NCBI RefSeq assembly: GCF_900142605.1
Contig: NZ_FRBL01000012.1
Location: 124,001-188,000 of the forward strand
From: Chitinophaga jiangningensis
Lineage (GTDB): Bacteria > Bacteroidota > Bacteroidia > Chitinophagales > Chitinophagaceae
Direction of reading: 5' to 3'
Length of the DNA: 64,000 bases
Part shown: piece after piece, positions 8,956 to 17,400 of the stretch
Position numbering within the stretch: position 1 is the first letter of the stretch
Layout of the letters: the number at the start of each line of letters is the position of its first letter
Made by a program: the position numbers and the translations under genes
The notes under the pieces: model-generated
What the model saw: only the letters and a program-made list of their open reading frames with translations
Databases searched by the model: none
Told to the model about the DNA's origin: nothing

Positions 8956-9894
8956 TCAGAACCATTTCTTTTTCATGAAGTACCAGCTGATGACCACTGA
9001 TATTGCGATGGAGAGAATGATCGGGATGTAGAATGCGTGTAGGGTGTGTTGATAGGGAATATCCACGTTCATGCCGTAGATACTGGCCACCAGCATCGGG
9101 AAGGTGAGTACGATGGTGATGGAGGTCAGTCGTTTCATCACCACGTTGAGGTTGTTGGAGATGATACTGGCAAAGGCATCCATGGTACTGCTGAGGATGT
9201 TGGTGTAGATATTGGCCATCTCGAGTGCCTGTGAGGTGTCTACGATCAGGTCGTTGAGGAATTCTTTTTCGTCTTCATTGAGGGCGAGGAAGTTGGTGCG
9301 TTCCAGTTTCATGAGCAGCAGTTCGTTGCTGCGCAGGGCGGTGACGAAGTACACCAGACTTTTCTGTATCCGCATGATGGCGAGGAGTTCCTCGTTACGG
9401 TTGGAGTCGTAGAGTTTTTGTTCCAGCATATTTCTGCGCTGGTTGATTTCCTTGAGGTAATCGAGGAAGTTGACCACCACTTTTTCAAATACTTTGAGCA
9501 CCATCATATTTCTCTTTTCGGGGGAGCGGTTATGGAAGGTGTTCAGGAATTTTTTGATAGCGGTATTATCGAAAGAGTTGACGGTGATTACCTGGTTATG
9601 TGTCAGAATGATAACGATCGGGATGGTGATGTAGTAGGCATCACTTTCGTTGATGGAGTTATTTTCTGCAGGTGTTTTGATTACGATCAGCTTGACTTTG
9701 TCTTCCAGTTCAAATCGGGAGCGCTCATCGATATCGAGGGAGTCGGTGAGGAAGTCCAGCGGGATGTCCAGTTCTTCAGACAGCTGTTCGAATTCGCTTT
9801 GTTTCAGTGGGGGGGTGATATTAATCCAGGCGCCTTCTTCGGGCGCCTGAACTGCCACTGTTTTAGCATCAATATTTTTAAAATACTGGATCAT
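8956..9894 (-). CDS. corA: CorA family Mg2+/divalent metal transporter
   Basis: A 312-residue member of the CorA family. The long cytoplasmic N-terminal domain is followed by a helical neck and two C-terminal membrane helices (about 255-273 and 286-305). The selectivity motif YGMN sits at the end of the first helix, followed by VDIP in the loop; the C-terminus is basic (MKKKWF). CorA channels are homopentamers importing Mg2+ or Co2+. The gene lies 22 bp after dapF and 11 bp before the Nudix gene, consistent with co-transcription. Family members with the same motif can also transport Zn2+, so the ion is not certain. Confidence 0.92.
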   Translation of the reverse strand: MIQYFKNIDAKTVAVQAPEEGAWINITPPLKQSEFEQLSEELDIPLDFLTDSLDIDERSRFELEDKVKLIVIKTPAENNSINESDAYYITIPIVIILTHNQVITVNSFDNTAIKKFLNTFHNRSPEKRNMMVLKVFEKVVVNFLDYLKEINQRRNMLEQKLYDSNRNEELLAIMRIQKSLVYFVTALRSNELLLMKLERTNFLALNEDEKEFLNDLIVDTSQALEMANIYTNILSSTMDAFASIISNNLNVVMKRLTSITIVLTFPMLVASIYGMNVDIPYQHTLHAFYIPIILSIAISVVISWYFMKKKWF

Positions 9895-9916
9895 CAGGGA
9901 AATGGGGGGGTGGAGA

Positions 9917-10702
9917 TTACCGGATATTCAACTGTCCTTCAAACACGAGGGTGGCGGGGCCACAGAGCCATACGTTTTCGAAGGTACGTTCACCGGTTTT
10001 ATCGAATTTCACTTCGAGTTGTCCGCCGAGTGTTTGCACGGGGATTTCGTAGTGATCTTCTTCTTTGCCGGCGAAGGTGAGGGCGGCGGCGGTTACGCCG
10101 GTGCCACAGGAGTAGGTTTCGTCTTCCACACCTCTTTCGTAGGTACGTACGAAGATGCCGTTTTCGAAGGGCTGTACAAAGTTGACGTTGGTGCCAACGG
10201 CTGCAAATCTTTCATTGTAGCGGATTTTGCGTCCTTCTTCGAAAACGTCGGTGGCTTGTACATCGTCTACAAATTTAACGAAGTGAGGGGAGCCGGTATT
10301 GAGGAAGTAGTACAGGGAGCCATGTTCTACGTCATGAACGTCCTGCATTTTGAGGTTTACCCAGGCGTCGCCGTCCATGGTGGCTTCGTGTGGGCCATCC
10401 ACAGCGATGAAGGAGTAATTACCGTTGCCTACACCCATTTTATGAGCAAAGGCTACGAGGCAGCGGCCACCGTTGCCGCACATGGTGCCTTCGCGGCCAT
10501 CCGCGTTGTAATATTTCATGGCGAAGTCGTAATCTTCGCTTTTATTGAGCAGCATCAATCCATCGGCGCCGATACCGAAGCGGCGGTCGCACAATTCATG
10601 CACCTGTTCGTCTGTAAGCCAGTCGTACTGGCCTTCCCGGTTGTCCATGATGACAAAGTCATTACCGGTACCCTGATATTTATAGAAATTGATCTGCTTC
10701 AT
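9917..10702 (-). CDS. dapF: Diaminopimelate epimerase
   Basis: A 261-residue cofactor-independent epimerase converting LL- to meso-diaminopimelate, the step before lysine and the peptidoglycan cross-linking residue. It opens FYKYQGTGNDFVIMDN. Both catalytic cysteines are present: C75 in TMCGNGGRC and C199 in YSCGTGVTA. Length is normal for the family. It is the first gene of the likely dapF-corA-Nudix operon. A strong -7 element ends only 5 bp before the ATG, so the transcript may be leaderless. Confidence 0.97.
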   Translation of the reverse strand: MKQINFYKYQGTGNDFVIMDNREGQYDWLTDEQVHELCDRRFGIGADGLMLLNKSEDYDFAMKYYNADGREGTMCGNGGRCLVAFAHKMGVGNGNYSFIAVDGPHEATMDGDAWVNLKMQDVHDVEHGSLYYFLNTGSPHFVKFVDDVQATDVFEEGRKIRYNERFAAVGTNVNFVQPFENGIFVRTYERGVEDETYSCGTGVTAAALTFAGKEEDHYEIPVQTLGGQLEVKFDKTGERTFENVWLCGPATLVFEGQLNIR

Positions 10703-10707
10703 GGGTA

Positions 10708-10739
10708 CAAATATAATTTAGTTATTCTGGACTCGCAAA
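10708..10739 (-). promoter_or_regulatory. Bacteroidota-type promoter of dapF (near-leaderless)
   Basis: The minus strand has TTTG at 10736-10739, a 20-bp spacer, and TATATTTG at 10708-10715, a full TAnnTTTG match. The start codon is at 10702, so transcription should begin at or within a few bases of the ATG. Confidence 0.65.
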
Positions 10740-10772
10740 ATATCAAATGGTTATGGCCATTGTTAGGTTGGC

Positions 10773-10835
10773 TTGAAGGGGGCGGCCGAAGGCCGCCCCC
10801 TTCAAAGGTTTCCGCCGCCGAAGGTGGCGGAAACC
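10773..10835. repeat. Two tandem GC-rich hairpins with GAA loops
   Basis: The first hairpin has perfect 15-bp arms (10773-10787 and 10791-10805). The second has 13-bp arms with one G.U (10807-10819 and 10823-10835). Both loops are GAA. They lie between the nucleoside phosphorylase gene and dapF and probably end the phosphorylase transcript. No clear T-run follows on the minus strand, so they could also be repeat or processing elements. Confidence 0.75.
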
Positions 10836-10840
10836 CCGGA

Positions 10841-11719
10841 TTATAAAGTGGCAATAATTTCCAACCCTTTCTTAATCAGCGCCTGCACGGCAGCCCCACC
10901 ATCCTTACTAAACTCCTGGCGGATCCTGTTAGCCACAATGGCGCTGATGGACAGGCACTGGTGGCCCAGCACGCGGCCCAGGCCGTACATGGCGGAAGTT
11001 TCCATTTCGAAATTGGAAATACGGTGATGGTTATACGAAAATTTGGTCAGGTTATCGATCAGGTTGGGATTGGAGAGCGTTCCCCTGAGCACGCGGCCCT
11101 GTGGTGCATAGAAGCCCGGGCAGGTAACGGTGATGCCGTGATGGAAGCCGTCCTGAAATTTATCCACCAGCTGATCGCCGGCCGCAAAGATAGCAGGGAA
11201 GGCGCTTCCGGGGTAAAGGGCTACCTGGCCGCGGAAGGCTTCCAGCAGTTGCTTTTCTTCTTCGGTATTGTCGAAAGCGTAATAGTTCAGGAGATTGTCG
11301 AGCCCGAGGCCATGGGAAGATACCACGAAGCTATCCACGGGAATGCCTTCCTGCAGGGCGCCGGAAGTACCGAGGCGAATGATGTTGAGTGAGGAAAGAT
11401 TTTCCTTTACCAGGCGGGTGTTAAAGTCAATATTGACGAGTGCATCCAGTTCATTGAAAACGATATCAATATTATCTGTACCGATGCCGGTTGACACCAC
11501 AGATAAGCGTTTATTGCCGATGTAACCGGTATGTGTCACAAATTCCCTGTGCTGGAATCTGCCTTCAATTTTATCAAAGTGTTGACTTACCACGGCTACT
11601 CTGTCGGGGTCGCCTACGGTAATAATAGTATCTGCAAGTTCTTCAGGTCGTACGTCCAGGTGGTATACTGCACCACGGCTATTAATAATGAGTTCTGACT
11701 CAGCGATACGTTTATCCAT
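10841..11719 (-). CDS. Nucleoside phosphorylase (uridine phosphorylase-like)
   Basis: A 292-residue PNP/UDP-family phosphorylase that splits a nucleoside with phosphate into base and ribose-1-phosphate, for salvage. TIITVGDPDRV, then STGIGTDNI, RLGTSGALQ and FEMETSAMYGL follow in the family order, with the Met-Glu ribose-binding motif. A GTG at 11740 would add seven residues. I prefer the ATG at 11719, which gives MDKRIAESELI, the usual opening of Bacteroidota members. It ends just before two tandem hairpins, so it is probably a separate unit from dapF. Uridine is the likely substrate, but purine preference cannot be excluded. Confidence 0.9.
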   Translation of the reverse strand: MDKRIAESELIINSRGAVYHLDVRPEELADTIITVGDPDRVAVVSQHFDKIEGRFQHREFVTHTGYIGNKRLSVVSTGIGTDNIDIVFNELDALVNIDFNTRLVKENLSSLNIIRLGTSGALQEGIPVDSFVVSSHGLGLDNLLNYYAFDNTEEEKQLLEAFRGQVALYPGSAFPAIFAAGDQLVDKFQDGFHHGITVTCPGFYAPQGRVLRGTLSNPNLIDNLTKFSYNHHRISNFEMETSAMYGLGRVLGHQCLSISAIVANRIRQEFSKDGGAAVQALIKKGLEIIATL

Positions 11720-11828
11720 GTTAGATATTTTATTATTCACAATACGTTTCTTACTCTGGTTCCGGGTTCAATATTCCTAAGTCCCGGTCTATTATCAAAA
11801 TATTTTCTAAGATATTTTTTGAATAATA

Positions 11829-11859
11829 TTTGGTGATTATCAGAATTTTACTACTTTTG
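11829..11859 (+). promoter_or_regulatory. Exact-consensus Bacteroidota promoter for tRNA-Cys
   Basis: TTTG at 11829-11832, exactly 19 bp, then TACTTTTG at 11852-11859 (TAnnTTTG). The first tRNA-Cys begins about 60 bp downstream. The same arrangement precedes tRNA-Lys at 34927. Confidence 0.8.
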
Positions 11860-11920
11860 CAATCCCAACAACGGAAGAGAGTTGCCAGATGGGTGAAAAA
11901 TGGTAATATTGCAAATATAC

Positions 11921-11991
11921 GGTTTCATGGCCGAGTGGCTAGGCAGAGCTCTGCAAAAGCTCGTACAGCGGTTCGAATCCGCTTGAAACCT
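11921..11991 (+). tRNA. tRNA-Cys (GCA), copy 1
   Basis: A 71-nt cloverleaf. The acceptor arms GGTTTCA (11921-11927) and TGAAACC (11984-11990) pair perfectly. The anticodon loop CTGCAAA gives GCA, and the T-arm carries GTTCGAATC. The discriminator is T, as expected for tRNA-Cys. CCA is not encoded. Confidence 0.95.
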
Positions 11992-11994
11992 CTG

Positions 11995-12025
11995 AAAAGG
12001 ATCGCTGATAAAGCGGTCCTTTTTT
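11995..12025 (+). terminator. Terminator-like hairpin after tRNA-Cys 1
   Basis: Arms 11995-12006 and 12012-12023 pair over 12 positions with one G.U, followed by T residues. It may end the first tRNA transcript or act as a processing site before the second copy. Confidence 0.7.
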
Positions 12026-12040
12026 ATCTCTTAAAATAAT

Positions 12041-12111
12041 GGTTCTATGGCCGAGTGGCTAGGCAGAGCTCTGCAAAAGCTCGTACAGCGGTTCGAATCC
12101 GCTTGGAACCT
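12041..12111 (+). tRNA. tRNA-Cys (GCA), copy 2
   Basis: A tandem copy of the first tRNA-Cys, identical except in the acceptor stem: 5' GGTTCTA (12041-12047) against 3' TGGAACC (12104-12110). That gives one compensated pair and one T.G wobble. Anticodon GCA, discriminator T. No separate promoter is visible in the 49 bp between the copies, so it probably depends on read-through from copy 1. Confidence 0.93.
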
Positions 12112-12114
12112 CTG

Positions 12115-12145
12115 AAAAGGCCGCTGTCACCAGCGGTCTTTTTTT
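12115..12145 (+). terminator. Terminator after tRNA-Cys 2
   Basis: Stem 12115-12126 with 12131-12142, loop TCAC, followed by a T-run. A clear rho-independent terminator. Confidence 0.88.
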
Positions 12146-12171
12146 ATCCCGCGAAGATTTATTTTACGTTA

Positions 12172-12429
12172 GGCGCCTTCGGCGCCAGAGAGCGATCATT
12201 TTTTCTCGCAGAGCAGCAAAGCAGGTAAGCAACAAAGGATTGTGTTTTGTTGTTTGTCAGAAACAGAGGATCATGTTTTGTTTTATTGATAAGGCTTGCG
12301 TCCTTTCTCCCGCGTAAATTTTTTTCGCCGCAGGCGGAAAAAATTTGCCAATATAATACAGGCCTTTGCTGCTTACCTGCTTGGCTGCTTTGTGAGAAAA
12401 AATGATCGGACAGGCCGCCGAAGGCGGCC
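12172..12429. repeat. Composite long inverted repeat (258 bp) in a gene-free stretch
   Basis: The 12146-12456 gap has no convincing gene. It holds two 46-nt inverted arms (12193-12238 and 12363-12408) that match at 42 of 46 positions; two of the four mismatches would be G.U in RNA. Outside each arm is a GC-rich hairpin: 12172-12186 with loop TTC, and 12413-12429 with loop GAA. The centre has a 14-bp A/T-rich hairpin at 12316-12346 with loop GCA. The short open frames across it look like by-products of the repeat. It could be a mobile repeat (MITE- or REP-like) or a structured RNA. Confidence 0.8.
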
Positions 12430-12456
12430 AACCGCTGCAAATATTCTTTTCTTGAT

Positions 12457-12464
12457 TATCTTTG
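12457..12464 (+). promoter_or_regulatory. Putative -7 element for the ECF sigma gene
   Basis: TATCTTTG matches TAnnTTTG, 28 bp before the GTG start of the sigma factor gene. The expected -33 position reads GCTG, a weak match. Confidence 0.5.
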
Positions 12465-12492
12465 CCCCGCCAGCTATAAATATCAGTGAACA

Positions 12493-13077
12493 GTGAGTGC
12501 AGCAGATACATCATACCAAAATCAGCATATACTGGAACGTATAGCCGAAGGTGATGAACAGGCCTTTTCGGTATTGTTCCGCGACCTGGCGCCTCTGATA
12601 AGGGCTCACATCCGCTGCATACTCCGGGATGATGAAGAAACACTGGAAGTATTACAGGAAACATTTATCCGCGTATGGCTGCACCGCGACAAGCTTCCTT
12701 CCATAGAACATCTCACCGCATATATCAAGCAGATTGCAGGCCGGCAGTGTTTTACGCTGCTGCAGAAAAATGCACAATACCGTAATAAAATTAATACCAC
12801 TGTAGCCGAAGAAGCTACCGATGCGGATGCGGAAGCCCTGCTATCCTATAAGGAAGCGCAGCAATTGTTGCAGCAGGCAGTGGGTGACTTACCACCTCAG
12901 CGTAAACAGATTTACCTGATGAGTCGCTCCCGCGGCATGACCAGCGCCGCCATCGCGGAAGAACTAGGACTATCGCACAGCTACGTACGCAATACTTTAA
13001 GCGCCGCACAACACAGTATCAGAGAGCATTTGCGCAAGGCAGGGAAGTACCTGCCCATCCTTATGTTGCTGTTGTAA
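12493..13077 (+). CDS. RNA polymerase ECF sigma factor (FecI-like)
   Basis: A 194-residue sigma-70 family ECF factor. Region 2 covers about residues 20-85 (AFSVLFRDLAPLIRAHIRC to LQETFIRVWLHRD), and region 4 covers about 125-185 with the helix-turn-helix SAAIAEELGLSHSYVRNTL. A FecR anti-sigma gene follows after 72 bp, then a SusC with an STN signalling domain. Together they form the standard Bacteroidota transenvelope signalling set. The start is a GTG at 12493; the first ATG downstream would cut into region 2. Confidence 0.92.
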   Translation: MSAADTSYQNQHILERIAEGDEQAFSVLFRDLAPLIRAHIRCILRDDEETLEVLQETFIRVWLHRDKLPSIEHLTAYIKQIAGRQCFTLLQKNAQYRNKINTTVAEEATDADAEALLSYKEAQQLLQQAVGDLPPQRKQIYLMSRSRGMTSAAIAEELGLSHSYVRNTLSAAQHSIREHLRKAGKYLPILMLLL

Positions 13078-13149
13078 AATTTTTTTTTCGTGACATGAGT
13101 ACATTCATGCCCGTTATGCAGTTTAGTATATAGATCAGACCAGCCAGGT

Positions 13150-14301
13150 ATGGACCAACTACGTATTCAGTACTTATTGCAACACTATTCCAACCATCGT
13201 TTAACTGCTGCCGAACGGCAGGAATGGGAGGTTATGCTGGCCGATCCGGCCAACCGTGAAGCGTTTGCGCAGGCCGTAGCTGCTATGGATACTGATGCTG
13301 CTATTATTCAGCCATATGACCAACAGCTGGAAGCAGTACTGCATGCTACGCTCCGCATAGATGCACCGTTGCCGGTACGCGTCCGCCCGTGGCGGCGATG
13401 GGCAGCCGCTGCCGCCGGACTGGCATTGCTGGTAAGTGCAGCCGGTATCTACTTTTATTCTTCTTCTCACCAAAATAAAAATATTAAACACACTGCCGAA
13501 AGGGTGATTGCCCCCGGCCATGATGGCGCTATACTTACGCTCGACGATGGTACGCAACTGGTGCTCGACAGCCTGCAAAACGGCGTGGTAGCCTCACAGG
13601 CAGGTGCACCGGTGCAATTGCACAACGGAACATTGCAATACTCGCAGCATGCCAGCAACGCACCGCTGCAATACAATACCATCAGCACACCTAACGGTCG
13701 ACAGTTTGCACTGGTGCTCCCCGATGGTACAAAAGTATGGCTCAATGCCGCCAGCAGACTACGTTTTCCAACCTCCTTCTCCGGCAATGAACGCAAAGTG
13801 ATGCTAACAGGAGAAGCCTATTTTGAAGTGGCCGCCAACAGCCACCAGCCTTTCATAGTAAAACTTGACAACGATAAATATATAGAGGTACTGGGTACTG
13901 CATTTAATGTGAACGCTTATGTAAATGAACCAGCCATGACCACCACTCTATTACAGGGTGCGGTACGTGTGGGCAATAACGACAGGAATTATATAATGCG
14001 GCCAGGAGAGCAGGCCGCCATGGAAACGGAGCGCATTAGTATTACCACCACTACCTCAGCAGAAAAAGTGCTTGCCTGGAAAAACGGCTACTTCCTGTTC
14101 GACGGGGTAAGCCTGGACGAGGCAATGCGACAACTGGAACGTTGGTACAACATCACTGTTGTGTACGAAAACGGTATGCCGCCGATCAAATTCGGAGGTA
14201 AGGTAAATCGTAACAGTACCCTGAATGAAGTACTGCGCATCCTCGCCAGGGCCGACCTGAAATGCCGGCTGGACGGGGATCGCCTGATCATCGCACGTTG
14301 A
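13150..14301 (+). CDS. FecR family anti-sigma factor
   Basis: A 383-residue inner-membrane regulator. The cytoplasmic N-terminal part (about 1-82) should bind the sigma factor. One membrane helix (about 84-103, WAAAAAGLALLVSAAGIYFY) follows. The periplasmic part has the FecR domain (NTISTPNGRQFALVLPDGTKVWLNAASRL, then GEAYFEVA and EVLGTAFNVNAY) and the C-terminal domain ending LARADLKCRLDGDRLIIAR. It is expected to hold the upstream ECF sigma until the SusC STN domain signals substrate. Length and layout are normal. Confidence 0.94.
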   Translation: MDQLRIQYLLQHYSNHRLTAAERQEWEVMLADPANREAFAQAVAAMDTDAAIIQPYDQQLEAVLHATLRIDAPLPVRVRPWRRWAAAAAGLALLVSAAGIYFYSSSHQNKNIKHTAERVIAPGHDGAILTLDDGTQLVLDSLQNGVVASQAGAPVQLHNGTLQYSQHASNAPLQYNTISTPNGRQFALVLPDGTKVWLNAASRLRFPTSFSGNERKVMLTGEAYFEVAANSHQPFIVKLDNDKYIEVLGTAFNVNAYVNEPAMTTTLLQGAVRVGNNDRNYIMRPGEQAAMETERISITTTTSAEKVLAWKNGYFLFDGVSLDEAMRQLERWYNITVVYENGMPPIKFGGKVNRNSTLNEVLRILARADLKCRLDGDRLIIAR

Positions 14302-14403
14302 TGGATCGTATCGTTTTTACAACATGTCAGTGGTAAAGCCACCGACCGGCTTTGTGCTGCCTTACATTAGAAATTTAAATAGCTGCCCGCTATAAAAACA
14401 AAA

Positions 14404-14429
14404 CCGCTTCAGGGTGAGAGCTGAAGCGG
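14404..14429 (+). promoter_or_regulatory. Leader hairpin upstream of susC 1
   Basis: CCGCTTCAG (14404-14412) and CTGAAGCGG (14421-14429) form a 9-bp stem with an 8-nt loop, 61 bp before the susC start. No T-run follows. It could end the fecR transcript weakly or stabilise the susC mRNA. Confidence 0.45.
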
Positions 14430-14490
14430 CGGAGTCAGGGTCATTATGTGTTCTGAAACAGCATTTATTAACCAAAACCCAAACAAATCT

Positions 14491-17400
14491 ATGAAATTAA
14501 GGCAAAGGGAGAGCAGATCTCCCGGAGTTGATTTGCTATCGCGCAAAAATCTACTGGTCATGAAATTCTTAGCCTTCTTTATGCTGGCCGCAGGCATGCA
14601 GGTATATGCCAAAGGACAGGCACAAACGGTGACGTTATCGTGTAAAAACATGCCCATTAAAAGGGTATTTGAAAATCTGGAAGCACAAACGGGATTGGTC
14701 CTGTTTTACAACCAGGACCTGATCGCGGGCAGCACCCCAGTAACCGCCGAGGTGAAAGATGTGCCTGTTACAGGTTTCCTGGACCTCCTGTTTGAGAAAA
14801 CTTCCATCTCCTATGAAATCATCGGGAAAACAGTGTCCCTCACCAGGAAACCTATTATCCTGCAGAAACCCATTGCCGATACACTGCTCCGCTGCGCCGG
14901 CCAGGTGCTGGATGAAAATGGTGAGCCGATTCCGGCAGTCACCATCCGCGAAAAAGCCAGCGGCAAAACTTATTTCAGTGATGCGGAAGGTAAATTTGCC
15001 TTCGACTACAAACATCCACAGGTATTTGTATTCAGCTCCGTAGGCTTCGAACCTACTGAACTGAAAGCCGCCAGTGGTAAGCTGCTCCGGGTAACCATGC
15101 AACGTCAGGTAAACCAGCTGAACTCCGTGGCAGTAGTATCTACCGGTTATCAAACCATTCAGAAAGAACGCGCTGCCGGCTCCTTTGCCACCGTATCAGC
15201 AGACGATTTGCGGGGCAAACTGCAAACCAATATCATGGACCGCCTCGAAGGGATGGCCGCCGGCTTTACTTCCTACCGGGGTACCATACAGGTACGTGGC
15301 GTATCCACCGTGAACGGAAATCAGGCGCCACTCTACGTAGTGGATGGGGTGCCGTTTGAAGGCAATATCGAAGCACTTAATCCCGCCGATCTCGAAAATA
15401 TCAATATTCTCAAAGACGCCAGCGCTGCCTCCATCTATGGTGCCCGCGCGGCCAACGGGGTAATCGTAATCACCACCCGCAAAGGAAAACAGGGACCTGC
15501 TACGGTGAATTATAGCGGCACCATGAAAATGATTCCGCTGCCGAGCAGGAGTTATGCCAACCGTATGTCCAGCGCCGAGCTGGTGGACTTCCAACGTGAA
15601 ATGTTCAATTACTCCTCCGGTGATCCTAACGCGGTTGATCCACGCAAATCCATGAACGATGTGTTTGCGCTGCTGTATAAACACAAGGGGGGTGAAATCA
15701 CGGATGCAGAGCTGGAAACCCAGCTGGACCTGTTTCGTAACCGCGATCGCTATGATCAGATGCTGGATGAAGTGCTGCGAAAAGATAGTTTGATACAGCA
15801 ACATAACCTTTCCATTTCCGGTGGTTCGGATAAATACCGGTTTAACCTGGCAGGTAACTATACCGGCGCTACGCCATACGCCAAAAGCGGCGGCAGCCCT
15901 GTGCGCTACGGTTATAACCTGCGCAATATGTTTAACCTCACCAGCTGGCTCAAGCTGGACGTAGGATTGCTGGGTAGCTATACCAAAGAAGACTACGATA
16001 ACGGCTTTGCCCCGATGAACAGCTATCTCACCGGAAAAGCCTCCTACTATATGTTACGCGATGCCAATGGCAAACCGGCACAATGGCTGAACAATAAATC
16101 GCAGTACGAAATTGACCGCCTCAAAGCGCTGGGCCTTCAGGATGAAACTTATTATCCATTAAATGAAATATCAAACGCGCACCGCCTTATCACTACCAGG
16201 TACAATAACCTGAATATTGGGATGAACTTCAAGCTGTTTCGTGGCCTTACACTCGACCTCCGTTATCAAACGGAAAGAACGGATAGTTCGTTTAAACAAA
16301 ATTATACTAAGAACGCCTGGTCGGTGAATACCCAAATCAATGATGCGACTGTAATTGATAACAGCGGCAAGATCATCAACTACATTCCAAAAGGTGGACA
16401 GATCAGGGACCGGCACTTCGACCGCAACTCCTATACCATGCGTGCCCAGTTGAATTACGAAAACTGGTTTGGTAACAAGCACCAGGTAAATGTAATTGCA
16501 GGTGCGGAAAGAAGGAAAATTGTGGGCACCAGCACGGAAATGTATAAATATGGCTACGACGATTATAACCTCAACTACAAGCCGGTAGATGAATTGCTGC
16601 TGAGTAACTATATCTATAATACCCAGGCGCTTTTTAACCAGTTTATGCTGAAGCGCGCTGAGGGTGGTTTTAAGTATGCGGATGACCGTTATTTGTCGCT
16701 GTACGGCAATGGCTCCTATACCTTTGATCATAAGCTGACCGCTACCGCCAGCGTAAGAATGGATCAGTCGAACCTGTTTGGTACCGATCCTAAATATCAA
16801 TACAAGCCTTTGTGGTCCGCAGGTTTATTGTACGTGATCCTGGAAGATGCACATAACTGGATTGATCGCCTGGCCGTTCGTACCACTTATGGCATCAATG
16901 GTAATATTCCCAAAGATGCAGGTCCTTACCTGATTTCAAAGGATGAAACTTCTACTAACTACTGGACTAACGAGTTTCAGTCATATGTTTCCAGTCCGCC
17001 GAACTCCGGCCTGAGATGGGAGAAAACAAAGGTTACCAACCTGGGTATTGACTTTAGTTTATTTAAGAAAAGACTGTCAGGTTCCATCGATTTGTATAAC
17101 AAACAAACCAACGACCTGCTGGGTAACCGCAATTCCGATCCTACCATTGGCTGGTCGAGGGTGATGGTGAACTATGGCAGCATGTACAACCGTGGCGTGG
17201 AGTTATCACTTACCAGTCGCAATATTGACAGGGAGGATTTTTACTGGAACAGTACCGTGAATTTTTCCTATAACAAGAACCAGCTGACCAACCTGGAAAA
17301 CAGTAGTAATACGGTGGCAAGCTATATCTACGAAGTGCAGAACAGGGTAGGTGTACCAATGGGTTCCCTGTACAGTATCCGTTATGCGGGCCTTGATGCT

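Noticed and set aside
9418..10080. A 220-codon open frame antisense to corA and dapF
   Set aside because: It spans two real genes in reverse and has no known pattern.
9902..10846. A 314-codon open frame antisense to dapF
   Set aside because: It is the shadow of a high-GC-third-position gene; dapF has both catalytic motifs, and the antisense frame has no recognisable domain.
12159..12664. Three overlapping open frames of 66-135 codons around the inverted repeat
   Set aside because: They run through the hairpins on both strands and have no family pattern. The repeat explains them.
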